This document shows positions 1 through 10,463 of a DNA stretch of 42,904 nucleotides, one piece after another. Numbering within the stretch: position 1 is the first letter of the stretch; the number at the start of each line of letters is the position of its first letter. The DNA is taken from NCBI RefSeq assembly GCF_006704125.1, contig NZ_VIGH01000013.1:1-42904 (forward strand), read 5' to 3'. Source of the DNA: Rhodococcus spelaei. GTDB lineage: Bacteria; Actinomycetota; Actinomycetes; Mycobacteriales; Mycobacteriaceae. The notes beneath the pieces are model-generated. The model was not told the DNA's origin, made no database searches, and worked only from the letters and a program-made list of their open reading frames with translations. Position numbers and translations under genes: made by a program.

Positions 1-1
1 C

Positions 2-823
2 GCCCGGCCCGGCATGAACAACCCCGACGACCCCGACTCACCCGCCGGCGACGCCGAATCCCCGAACCTCGACCACGATGCCCTCGCGAAGGCCGCGGCC
101 CGCGACACCCGCACCGCCGGACAGCGCAATCACGACGGTCTCAAGGCCGGCCTGCGGCAGTTGCTGACGTCGGGGGTACTGGGCAGTCACCGCGGACTCC
201 CCGTCACGGCGATCATCACCATGACCCTGGCTCAACTCGAGGACGCATCCGGGGTGGTGACGACCGCCGGCGGCGGGATCGTCCCCATCCGCGACGCCCT
301 GCGAATGGCCGAACACGCGCACCCGGTGCTGTGCCTGTTCGACCACCACGGCCGGCCGCTGCACCTGGGCCGATCCAAACGGCTCGCCACCCCCGACCAA
401 CGCCTCGCGTTGATCGCATCCTCCCGCGGCTGCACCCGCCCCGGCTGCGACGCACCCGCCACCATGACCGCCGTCCATCACATCCGAGAGTGGAACCACG
501 GCGCCGGCACCGACATCACCAACGAAGACCTCGCCTGCGACGCCTGCCACGCCCTCGTCAAGGACGGCCCCGCGGGGTGGAGAACCCGCACCGCCCCACC
601 GGAATCCGAGCATCCCGGCCGCACCGAGTGGATCGCACCCGCACACATCGACCCCGACCGACAACCGCGGGTCAATCACCGCCACCACCTGGACGACCTC
701 CTCACCCAGGCACTCCGACGTGCCCGAGCACGGCGGGACGCCGAGGTCCGGCGACACCGCACCCGATCCGGGCCACGTGCCGAGCGCGGCGAGCAGGCAT
801 CCGACGACGGCGAGGTTCCGTGA
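2..823 (+). CDS. HNH endonuclease, 13E12/DUF222 family, 5' end outside window
   Basis: The reading frame is open to the left edge, so the Met codon at 14 need not be the true start. The visible part corresponds to the C-terminal half of DUF222/13E12-repeat proteins, which usually exceed 400 residues. Near the end sits an HNH-type segment: a Cys pair in CTRPGC, the HH of AVHHIREW, a downstream N in TNEDLAC, and a final CHALV. The usual closing Cys-x-x-His-His appears here as Cys-x-x-Cys-His, so metal binding may differ. The C-terminus is basic and Arg-rich. These proteins are multicopy and mobile-looking in actinobacteria and their substrate is unknown. Family assignment is firm; nuclease activity is inferred. 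Confidence 0.85.
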   Translation, partial: ARPGMNNPDDPDSPAGDAESPNLDHDALAKAAARDTRTAGQRNHDGLKAGLRQLLTSGVLGSHRGLPVTAIITMTLAQLEDASGVVTTAGGGIVPIRDALRMAEHAHPVLCLFDHHGRPLHLGRSKRLATPDQRLALIASSRGCTRPGCDAPATMTAVHHIREWNHGAGTDITNEDLACDACHALVKDGPAGWRTRTAPPESEHPGRTEWIAPAHIDPDRQPRVNHRHHLDDLLTQALRRARARRDAEVRRHRTRSGPRAERGEQASDDGEVP

Positions 824-841
824 CCCCCGGTGTCACTCCCG

Positions 842-847
842 TAGTCT
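842..847 (+). promoter_or_regulatory. -10 box of a probable leaderless promoter (flavodoxin-like gene)
   Basis: TAGTCT lies 6 nt before the GTG start at 854. That spacing places transcription start at or next to the start codon, and no Shine-Dalgarno sequence is visible. Confidence 0.5.
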
Positions 848-853
848 GCTGCT

Positions 854-1324
854 GTGACTGCCGACCGAGCGCCAGTACTTCTGGTGGTGCACCACACGCC
901 ATCGCCCCCGACTCGTGAACTGCTCGAGGCCGTGCTCTCGGGCGCGAACGATCCCGAGATCGAGGGGGTGACAGTCCGTTCGGTGCCCGCGCTCGGCGCG
1001 ACGATCCCCGACGTCCTGTCCGCGGACGGCTATGTTTTCGGCACCAGCGCCAACTTCGGCTACATGTCGGGTGCGCTCAAGCACTTCTTCGACACCGTGT
1101 ACTACCCGTGCCTGGACGCGGTCGCGGGCCGACCGTACGGATTGTGGGTTCACGGCAACAACGACACTGCCGGCGCGGTCCGGGCAGTGGAAAAGATCGT
1201 CACCGGTCTGGCCCTGACCAAGGTTGCCGCGACAGTCGAGATCACCGGTGGGGTGGACGCGGCCGCGCGGGAGCGCTGTTACGAATTGGGTGCGACAGTC
1301 GCGGTGACGCTGACTCCGGGATAA
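854..1324 (+). CDS. flavodoxin-like FMN-binding NAD(P)H-dependent oxidoreductase
   Basis: A 156-residue protein of flavodoxin/NADPH-dependent FMN reductase fold. The first beta strand (LLVVHH) runs into a phosphate-binding loop rich in Ser/Thr/Pro (residues 15-21, TPSPPTR). A second flavin-contacting loop, GTSANFGYMSG, lies at residues 63-73, followed by the FFDTVYY helix typical of this family. It should carry FMN and move electrons to small molecules or quinones in the cytoplasm; the substrate cannot be read from the sequence. The GTG start is preceded by a -10-like box at 842, suggesting a leaderless message. It stands alone, 131 bp before the glycosylase gene. Confidence 0.8.
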   Translation: MTADRAPVLLVVHHTPSPPTRELLEAVLSGANDPEIEGVTVRSVPALGATIPDVLSADGYVFGTSANFGYMSGALKHFFDTVYYPCLDAVAGRPYGLWVHGNNDTAGAVRAVEKIVTGLALTKVAATVEITGGVDAAARERCYELGATVAVTLTPG

Positions 1325-1455
1325 CGGACGCTCCTCTGTCGAGCATGGGCAGCCAACGGAGATCGCCACGCCAAGGTCACACGTCAAGGGTCATGAGAGC
1401 ACCTGCACCGGTTCGGGCGGTGCGGAATGTCGGTCCCCGGTGGCATGGTGTGCCC

Positions 1456-2667
1456 ATGCAGGAGTTGAGTGCCGACACTGCTCGGCGAATCGCGCTCGGT
1501 GCGCAGGGTTTCGCCGACGCCCGCCCCGCCGCGCCCACTCGCCGACACCTGCTCAAGGCTGTGCAGCGAACAGGACTGCTCCAGATCGACTCAGTCTCAG
1601 TCGCGGTCCGCGCGCACTACATGCCGGTGTTCAGCCGCATCGGCGCATACGACCGTTCACTGCTCGATGCCGCGTCCTGGCGGCACACTGCCGCGAAACC
1701 TCGAGCGCTGGTGGAGTACTGGGCGCACGAGGCGGCATTGATCCCGGTGGAGGACTGGCCGCTGCTGCGGTGGCGGATGCGACGGTTCGAGGGCGGCCGA
1801 TGGGCTGGTGCCCAGCGTGTGCTGGAAAGGAACCCCACACTGGGTCGCGACGTGCTCGACGTCATCACCGAGGTCGGCGCCACCTCCGCGGGCGAGGTCG
1901 AACGACACCTCGAACTCGAGGTCCGCGAGCGGGGCGGGCCCTGGTGGGGCCGCAGCGACACCAAGGTCGTGTGCGAGCAGTTGTTCTCGGCGGGTGCGCT
2001 GTCGGTGGACAAGCGGGTCGGCTTCACCCGACACTACGACCTCGCCGAGCGGGTGCTGCCGCCCGCCGTCGTCGCCACCCGAGTCGACGAGGCCGACGCG
2101 GTGCGCGAACTCGTCCGTCGCTCCGCCCGCGCGCTCGGGGTCGGCACCGAGACGGACCTGCGGGACTACTACCGACTGTCCCCGACGCAGTCGCGACCCG
2201 CGATCGCCGATCTGGTCGACGAGGGCGCGCTGACTCCGGTCGCGGTCCGCGGGTGGGACGAGCAGGCGTACCTGTCCGCCGGGGCGCGCGTGCCGCGCGC
2301 GATCCGAGGCGGCGCGCTGCTCTGCCCGTTCGACCCGGTGGTGTTCTTCCGGCCGCGCGCTGAACGCATCTTCGATTTCCACTACCGTCTCGAGATCTAC
2401 ACCCCGCAGCACAAACGGGTGCACGGGTATTACGTCTTCCCGTTCCTGCTGGACGGTCGGCTCGTCGCCCGCGTCGACCTCAAGGCCGACCGGGCAGCGG
2501 ATGCGCTGCGGGTACCTGCGGCCCACCTTGAACCGGTGCACGAATCGGGACCGGTCGCGGATGCGCTCGCGGTCGCGCTGCGGGACATGGCGGACTGGCT
2601 CGGTCTGGCGGATGTCGTCGTCGGCGAGCGCGGCGACCTCGCCGCACCGCTAGCGCAGTGCATATGA
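1456..2667 (+). CDS. YcaQ/AlkZ-type winged-helix DNA glycosylase
   Basis: A 403-residue protein of the HTH_42 family, whose characterised members (E. coli YcaQ, Streptomyces AlkZ) unhook interstrand crosslinks or excise bulky alkylated bases. The family's catalytic Gln-x-Asp motif is present as Gln43-Ile-Asp45 in LLQIDSVSV, and the WAHEA/LIP segment and three winged-helix-like regions follow. I chose the ATG at 1456 because the family begins close to the 'ARRIALGAQGF' segment; the frame is open upstream to 1108 but that part overlaps the flavodoxin gene and looks non-coding. A CATGGT box 7 nt upstream may drive a leaderless transcript. A role in DNA repair is likely; lesion specificity is unknown. 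Confidence 0.83.
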   Translation: MQELSADTARRIALGAQGFADARPAAPTRRHLLKAVQRTGLLQIDSVSVAVRAHYMPVFSRIGAYDRSLLDAASWRHTAAKPRALVEYWAHEAALIPVEDWPLLRWRMRRFEGGRWAGAQRVLERNPTLGRDVLDVITEVGATSAGEVERHLELEVRERGGPWWGRSDTKVVCEQLFSAGALSVDKRVGFTRHYDLAERVLPPAVVATRVDEADAVRELVRRSARALGVGTETDLRDYYRLSPTQSRPAIADLVDEGALTPVAVRGWDEQAYLSAGARVPRAIRGGALLCPFDPVVFFRPRAERIFDFHYRLEIYTPQHKRVHGYYVFPFLLDGRLVARVDLKADRAADALRVPAAHLEPVHESGPVADALAVALRDMADWLGLADVVVGERGDLAAPLAQCI

Positions 2668-2700
2668 CCAGTGCTGCAACTGCTTCCGCGGATCGAGGTC

Positions 2701-2877
2701 TCAGAGGTCCAGTCCCGGCGCGGTCGCGAGCGACTGGAGTTGGTCGAAAGTGAGCGGAGTCCCGTTGCCGGACAGGGATATCCGATTGACGTGGCCGTCA
2801 CCACCGACGCGACGACGGTGGTGTCCCGCCACGTCCAGCGGGCCCGTGAATCCCCGGGCTCCGCGCGCGGGGCGCAC
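2701..2877 (-). CDS. possible small hypothetical protein (58 aa)
   Basis: Downstream of, and in the same frame as, the SRPBCC gene there is an open stretch on the minus strand from a GTG at 2877 to TGA at 2701. The composition of its C-terminal half (NRISLSGNGTPLTFDQLQSL) looks protein-like rather than like the Arg/Pro/Ala-rich shadow frames around it. No family is recognised and no clear ribosome-binding site is seen. It could be a small gene cotranscribed with the SRPBCC gene, the remnant of a longer one, or chance. Confidence 0.27.
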   Translation of the reverse strand: MRPARGARGFTGPLDVAGHHRRRVGGDGHVNRISLSGNGTPLTFDQLQSLATAPGLDL

Positions 2878-2904
2878 CGCCGTCGCGTCAGCATGATCGA
2901 TCGA

Positions 2905-3342
2905 TCAGAGTCCCTCGACGAACTTCGTCAGACCCTTCGACGCGGTCTCGAGTGCGTGCTTCTGCGCCTTCTTCACGATGAACCCGGGCAGCGGGATGGT
3001 CGGGTCGACGGTGAGCTCGAACACGACGTGCGTGCCGCCGTCGGCGTTGGGGCTGAGCACGTAACTGCCGTCCTGCTGACGCTGCTGGGTGCTCGAGACG
3101 AGCGTCCAGGACAGCTTCTCGTCGCCCTCGAAGGAGTAGTCGACGACCTGCTCGTCGGTGATGCCGACGACGGAAACGGTCATGCGAACCCGGTCCGGCC
3201 GTCCGTCGGGATGGGTGGTCTCGATCTCGACCTTCTTGTGCGAGGAGGACCATTCGCCCAACCGATCCACCGCGACCAGCGCCGCCATGACCTCGGCCGG
3301 TGCGGCCTTGATGTCGAATTCCTTGGTGCCAGACACGGCCAT
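2905..3342 (-). CDS. SRPBCC family (polyketide cyclase/dehydrase-like) protein
   Basis: A 145-residue START-like/SRPBCC protein, a helix-grip fold that encloses a hydrophobic ligand. The opening KEFDIKAAPAEVMAALVAVDRLGEWS is the classic first strand and helices, and the tail VKKAQKHALETASKGLTKFV forms the long C-terminal helix closing the pocket. It resembles the small actinobacterial cyclase/dehydrase group (for example Rv0854 to Rv0857), whose ligands are mostly unknown. The ATG at 3342 is preferred over a GTG three codons upstream because AAGGGG lies 8 nt before it. Three 16-bp tandem repeats sit just upstream. Cytoplasmic; function beyond lipid or polyketide binding not determinable. Confidence 0.82.
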   Translation of the reverse strand: MAVSGTKEFDIKAAPAEVMAALVAVDRLGEWSSSHKKVEIETTHPDGRPDRVRMTVSVVGITDEQVVDYSFEGDEKLSWTLVSSTQQRQQDGSYVLSPNADGGTHVVFELTVDPTIPLPGFIVKKAQKHALETASKGLTKFVEGL

Positions 3343-3358
3343 CGGGTCCACCCCTTGT

Positions 3359-3405
3359 GTGATTGCTGACCAGCGTGATTGCCGACCAACGTGATTGCTG
3401 ACAGC
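3359..3405 (-). repeat. three tandem 16-bp repeats upstream of the SRPBCC gene
   Basis: Two full copies (GTGATTGCTGACCAGC at 3359, GTGATTGCCGACCAAC at 3375) and a third 15-nt copy (GTGATTGCTGACAGC at 3391) lie head to tail, 17-63 bp before the ATG at 3342. The 16-bp period and promoter position suggest repeated protein-binding sites or a slipped-strand duplication. Confidence 0.8.
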
Positions 3406-3530
3406 GAACAGAACGTGCGCGTCATTAGATCATCCGGGGGAGATGGTCTGCCGGAACGAGGTGCGGCGTTGCCGGGAATGTCCGAGACGGGAAAGCCGGA
3501 CCGGCGGTGGATCTCAGAGGCCGGTGGATC

Positions 3531-4007
3531 TCAGAGGCCGTACCGACCGTGGCGGGCCTGGTCGCGTAGCGCGCCCTGCACGGCCTGGCCGATCCACGAG
3601 TTGAGCGACACGCCGTTCTGGGCGGCGGACTCCTCGGCGCGGGCCTTGATCTGCTCGACCAGGCGCAGCGTCACTCGTGAGATGTCGCCCGTGACGTCGT
3701 CGAAGGCGGACCCGGAATCCTTGGTGGCCTTCTCGGTCGGCGCGTCGTCGGATTCTTCGGTGTCGGCTGCGCGGGCGACCTCGACGGCCACCCGCGTCCC
3801 GTCCAGGCGCACGTGCACTGTGCGGTCACCCAACTCCTCGGAGATCTCGCCGGCGAGGTCCGACAGTGCCGACAGCAACATCAGCCGGGCCGAGTTCTCG
3901 GCAGCACCGGCGAGGGCTTCGGCGATCCGGCGGGTGTTCTCGTCGCCCAGCGCCGCCGCCGTGCTCAGGTCCTGGCGCAGCGTCTGCGCGTAGTTCGAAA
4001 GGTCCAT
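3531..4007 (-). CDS. HicB-like ribbon-helix-helix DNA-binding protein, no toxin partner
   Basis: A 158-residue protein with a helical N-terminal half, an acidic linker (residues about 85-105) and a C-terminal Arc/HicB-type ribbon-helix-helix segment: strand ISRVTLRL, then helices KARAEESAAQ and SLNSWIGQAVQGAL. In HicAB modules this protein is the antitoxin and autorepressor, but no HicA-like double-stranded-RNA-binding ORF is adjacent; the neighbours are an SRPBCC gene and a phosphatase gene. Two inverted repeats at 4018-4036 and 4056-4068 lie just before the ATG and are plausible operators. It is probably a transcriptional regulator rather than a working antitoxin. Family call is good; role is inferred. 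Confidence 0.72.
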   Translation of the reverse strand: MDLSNYAQTLRQDLSTAAALGDENTRRIAEALAGAAENSARLMLLSALSDLAGEISEELGDRTVHVRLDGTRVAVEVARAADTEESDDAPTEKATKDSGSAFDDVTGDISRVTLRLVEQIKARAEESAAQNGVSLNSWIGQAVQGALRDQARHGRYGL

Positions 4008-4017
4008 GTCGTCAGTG

Positions 4018-4068
4018 TGACGTCATTCATGACGTCGGTCAACCCCCTGAAATGGCGTCACAATGACG
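4018..4068 (-). promoter_or_regulatory. inverted-repeat operators before the HicB-like gene
   Basis: TGACGTCAT-tc-ATGACGTC (4018-4036) and CGTCA-caa-TGACG (4056-4068) share the core TGACG. They lie 11 to 61 bp upstream of the start at 4007. Paired TGAC half-sites are what a ribbon-helix-helix autorepressor would be expected to bind; the assignment is inference. Confidence 0.5.
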
Positions 4069-4078
4069 ACAAGTGATG

Positions 4079-4885
4079 TCAGTCGAGCAGCTTGGCCTTC
4101 AGCGCCGCGATGTCGACGTCGGTCAATCCGAGTCCCTGGTGCACGTAATTGTCGAAGCTGCCGTACCGCTTCTCGGCGGTCGCGAACGAGGTGTCCAGCC
4201 ACTCCTGCCTGACGCCGTCGAAGCCGGCGGAACTGCTGTTGGTGTCCACGTTGCGGTAGGTGTTCGACAGCATGAAGTCCGCGTTCACGGTCGCGCGGTC
4301 GACGCCGAGGATCGTCAGCAGCACTGCGGTGGTCCAACCGGTCCGGTCCTTGCCCGCGCTGCAGTGGTAGAGGACCGCCCCGTCGGTGTCGCGGATGTCG
4401 CGCAGCACCGAACCGAACGCCTCGTTGGCGCCCGGGCCGTCGACGAACGCGACGTACGCCGAGTTCAGGTCGACCAGGGTGGTGATCGGCGAGCGGCCGA
4501 GCACGTCGTACCAGTTGGCCTTCGCGCCCGCCGGCACGCGGTCCGGCTGCACGGTGCGCTCGTAGACCGTCCGCAGGTCGTCGTCCACCTTGACGTTCAG
4601 ACTCTGCAGCTTGGTCAGGTCGGCCGGGGTGAGATTGCTCAGAGCGTCGGTGCGGAAGACCAGGCCGGGCTTGACGGTCTTGCCGTCGACGGTCGTGTAG
4701 CCGCCGACGTCGCGGGCGTTCTTGGCGCCCTCCAGGTGCAGCGACCGGTCGAAGCTGGTCTGCGTGGCAACGTCGGTCGCGGCGGCGAGGGCGGTCCCGG
4801 TGGTGCCGCCGACGAACAGGGCGGTGCCGGCGGCGAGGGCGGCGGCCGCCCGTAGGACGCGGACACGGGTCGAGGTGAGGGCCAC
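4079..4885 (-). CDS. exported tyrosine/lipid phosphatase, PtpB-like
   Basis: A 268-residue protein of the MptpB-like phosphatase family. The N-terminus has a signal peptide: Arg residues, a hydrophobic run (AAAALAAGTALFVGG) and an Ala-Leu-Ala cleavage site near residue 34, so it acts outside the membrane. The P-loop HCSAGKDRTG places the catalytic Cys at 175 and Arg at 181. The AGKDR core, with Lys in the loop, is shared with MptpB and with lipid (inositide) phosphatases, so phospho-Tyr and phosphoinositides are both possible substrates. NARDVGGY near the mature N-terminus is also typical. The GTG at 4885 has GGAG 7 nt upstream. It is divergent from thyX. Confidence 0.87.
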   Translation of the reverse strand: MALTSTRVRVLRAAAALAAGTALFVGGTTGTALAAATDVATQTSFDRSLHLEGAKNARDVGGYTTVDGKTVKPGLVFRTDALSNLTPADLTKLQSLNVKVDDDLRTVYERTVQPDRVPAGAKANWYDVLGRSPITTLVDLNSAYVAFVDGPGANEAFGSVLRDIRDTDGAVLYHCSAGKDRTGWTTAVLLTILGVDRATVNADFMLSNTYRNVDTNSSSAGFDGVRQEWLDTSFATAEKRYGSFDNYVHQGLGLTDVDIAALKAKLLD

Positions 4886-5101
4886 AGGTGCGCTCCAGTA
4901 TCGGATCGAGGGAACGGGCGTTGTCGAGGGCCGGCCACGGCGGTCGCGTGGGCGCGCGGGTCGGGGAGGCCCCACCGAGTTGGTACACCGTCCAGGTGAA
5001 CCGGCGGTGACGATTCGGCAGAATCGATTTCGAGGGTCGTGGCGATAGGGTGCGACGCGGCGGTGCCCCACGGCGGCGCCGGGTCCACGAAAGGGTGTGC
5101 G

Positions 5102-8870
<3,769 letters not shown>

Positions 8871-8881
8871 CGTTTGACGAT

Positions 8882-8917
8882 GTGTTCGGCCCCGGTGCAT
8901 GCACCGGGGCCGAACAC
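8882..8917. terminator. bidirectional terminator, rnj / TSUP permease
   Basis: A perfect 36-bp palindrome with arms GTGTTCGGCCCCGGTG and its exact complement around CATG. It lies between the convergent ends of rnj (8870) and the permease gene (8938), so it can serve both strands. No long T-run, as usual in actinobacteria. Confidence 0.85.
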
Positions 8918-8937
8918 GTTTCAGGTCAGAGCACGTT

Positions 8938-9717
8938 TCAGGCCAACAGTCGCCACAGTCCGATCACACCGAGCACGACGATCGCGGCGCGCAGAGCGGT
9001 CGGGGAGAGGCGTCGGCCGTAGCGGGCACCGACGGATCCGCCGATCAACGAGCCGACCGCGATCAGTCCGGCCGCCGCCCAGTTGATTCGGTCGAATGCG
9101 ACGAGGGTGTACGAGGTCGCCGCGACGATGTTCACCAGCAGCGACAGCAGGTTCTTCGCCGCGTTCATCCGCTGTATCGACTCGGGCAGCAGGGCGCCCA
9201 TCACTCCGATCAGCAAGATGCCCTGGGCCGCGGTGAAGTAGCCGCCGTACACGCCTACCGCGAAGGTCCCCGCGGTGAGCGCCACCAGCCGGGGGCCGCC
9301 CACGTGCTCGGCCGTCCGGCCGGCGTCCTCGGCGCGGCGCCGCGCCCAGGACTGGATTCGCGGCCCGGCCACCACGAGCACCAGCGCGAGCACCAGCAGG
9401 ATCGGCACCACGGTGACGAAGGCCGTGTCGGGCAGGTGCAGCAGCAGCCAGGAGCCGAGGCAGGCGCCGAGCAGCGACGCCGGGATCTGCCAGCGCAGCC
9501 GGTCCCACTGTCCGCGCAGTTCGCGCCGGTAGCCCCAGGTCCCGGAGATGCCGCCGGCGACCAACCCGATCGCGTTCGACATCGTGGCGACGACCGGCGG
9601 ATACCCGAACGCGACGAGGGTGGGAAAGGTGATGAGGGTGCCGGACCCGACGATCGCATTGATCGCCCCGGCGCCGAACCCCGCGATGGCGATGACGATC
9701 ATGTCGGTGACGGGCAC
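8938..9717 (-). CDS. TSUP (TauE/SafE) family membrane permease
   Basis: A 259-residue integral membrane protein with about eight predicted helices in two related halves. The AGFGAGAINAIVGSGTLITFPTLVAFG opening and the second-half GVYGGYFTAAQGILLIGVMG segment are the paired repeats typical of TauE/SafE proteins. The family exports or imports sulfur-containing or organic anions such as sulfite or sulfoacetate; substrate is not readable here. The GTG at 9717 is favoured over the ATG at 9702 because a TAGCGT box lies exactly 7 nt before it, fitting a leaderless start. It is divergent from the TIGR03085 gene. Confidence 0.85.
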   Translation of the reverse strand: MPVTDMIVIAIAGFGAGAINAIVGSGTLITFPTLVAFGYPPVVATMSNAIGLVAGGISGTWGYRRELRGQWDRLRWQIPASLLGACLGSWLLLHLPDTAFVTVVPILLVLALVLVVAGPRIQSWARRRAEDAGRTAEHVGGPRLVALTAGTFAVGVYGGYFTAAQGILLIGVMGALLPESIQRMNAAKNLLSLLVNIVAATSYTLVAFDRINWAAAGLIAVGSLIGGSVGARYGRRLSPTALRAAIVVLGVIGLWRLLA

Positions 9718-9724
9718 GCACGGA

Positions 9725-9730
9725 ACGCTA
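9725..9730 (-). promoter_or_regulatory. -10 box of a probable leaderless promoter (TSUP gene)
   Basis: TAGCGT on the minus strand, 7 nt before the GTG at 9717. It is back to back with an identical TAGCGT box for the divergent gene at 9766. Confidence 0.5.
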
Positions 9731-9765
9731 CGGCGGGTGCGGGCCACGAACTGCGCGGGGAGCGG

Positions 9766-9771
9766 TAGCGT
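9766..9771 (+). promoter_or_regulatory. -10 box of a probable leaderless promoter (TIGR03085 gene)
   Basis: TAGCGT, 7 nt before the ATG at 9779. Confidence 0.5.
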
Positions 9772-9778
9772 GCGGCGG

Positions 9779-10402
9779 ATGAGCCTGGCGCACGACGAAC
9801 GACTCGCACTGGTGGACACGATGGTCCGCGTCGGCCCGGACGCCCCGACCCTGTGTGGGTCGTGGACCACCCGCGACCTCGCCGCGCACCTGGTACTGCG
9901 GGAGCGACGCCCCGACGCCGCAGCCGGGATCCTGGTCAAGCCGCTCGCCTCGTACGCCGAGCGGGTGCAGGCCTCGTTGGCCGCGCGCCCCTACGTCGAC
10001 CTTCTCGAGTCGGTGCGGACGGGTCCGCCGTTGTGGTCTCCGATGCGACCGTTCGACGCGCAGCTCAACCTCGGGGAGATGTTCGTGCACCACGAGGACG
10101 TCCGCCGCGCCGGACCGGACTGGGAGCCGCGCGAACTGGACTCCCGCTGGCAATCGGCGCTGTGGTCGTTGGCCGGCCGCACCGGACGGATGTCGTACCG
10201 CAAGGCGCCGTGCGCGGTCGTGTTGGTGGCGCCGGACGGTCGACGGGTGACTGTGCACAAGGCGCCGGGCGTGGCGGTAGAGGTGCACGGCGCCGCGGCG
10301 GAGTTGGCCCTGCACGCGTTCGGTCGGGATGCGGTGCGAGTGACCGTCGAGGGTCCCGCAGAGGCCGTCGCGGCGGTGAACGCGCTGGATCGGGGCATCT
10401 GA
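9779..10402 (+). CDS. TIGR03085 family protein (DinB/maleylpyruvate-isomerase-like fold)
   Basis: A 207-residue actinobacterial protein of the TIGR03085 family. The N-terminal four-helix region resembles DinB/MDMPI proteins: 'DAPTLCGSWTTRDLAAHLVLRE' with a conserved His, followed by 'EMFVHHEDVRRA' supplying further His residues for a possible metal site. The C-terminal region (VTVHKAPGVAVEVHGAAAELALHAFGR) matches the alpha/beta sterol-carrier-like domain that often closes these proteins. Mycothiol-dependent relatives are known, so a thiol-linked reaction is possible but unproven. The start is supported by a -10 box 7 nt upstream. Confidence 0.82.
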   Translation: MSLAHDERLALVDTMVRVGPDAPTLCGSWTTRDLAAHLVLRERRPDAAAGILVKPLASYAERVQASLAARPYVDLLESVRTGPPLWSPMRPFDAQLNLGEMFVHHEDVRRAGPDWEPRELDSRWQSALWSLAGRTGRMSYRKAPCAVVLVAPDGRRVTVHKAPGVAVEVHGAAAELALHAFGRDAVRVTVEGPAEAVAAVNALDRGI

Positions 10403-10450
10403 GCCCCTTGTTGCGGGTGTTGCGGATGGTCCCGATGGGGCCCGAGCGAC

Positions 10451-10456
10451 TAGCCT
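10451..10456 (+). promoter_or_regulatory. -10 box of a probable leaderless ftsK promoter
   Basis: TAGCCT, 7 nt before the ATG at 10464; no Shine-Dalgarno sequence between them. Confidence 0.5.
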
Positions 10457-10463
10457 GGCAGTC

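Noticed and set aside
2-823. Group II intron or transposon because of the HNH motif
   Set aside because: The protein fits the DUF222/13E12 family; no reverse transcriptase, intron structure or terminal repeats are seen in the visible part.
1108-1455. N-terminal extension of the YcaQ-type gene
   Set aside because: It overlaps the flavodoxin coding region and is Arg/Gly-rich; family homology starts at the ATG at 1456.
2701-3342. Stop-codon readthrough from the SRPBCC gene into the in-frame downstream ORF
   Set aside because: Same frame, but the SRPBCC protein is full length at its TGA and no recoding signal is visible; kept only as a separate low-confidence small ORF.
3531-4007. Complete HicAB toxin-antitoxin module
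   Set aside because: No HicA-like small basic ORF adjacent on either strand.
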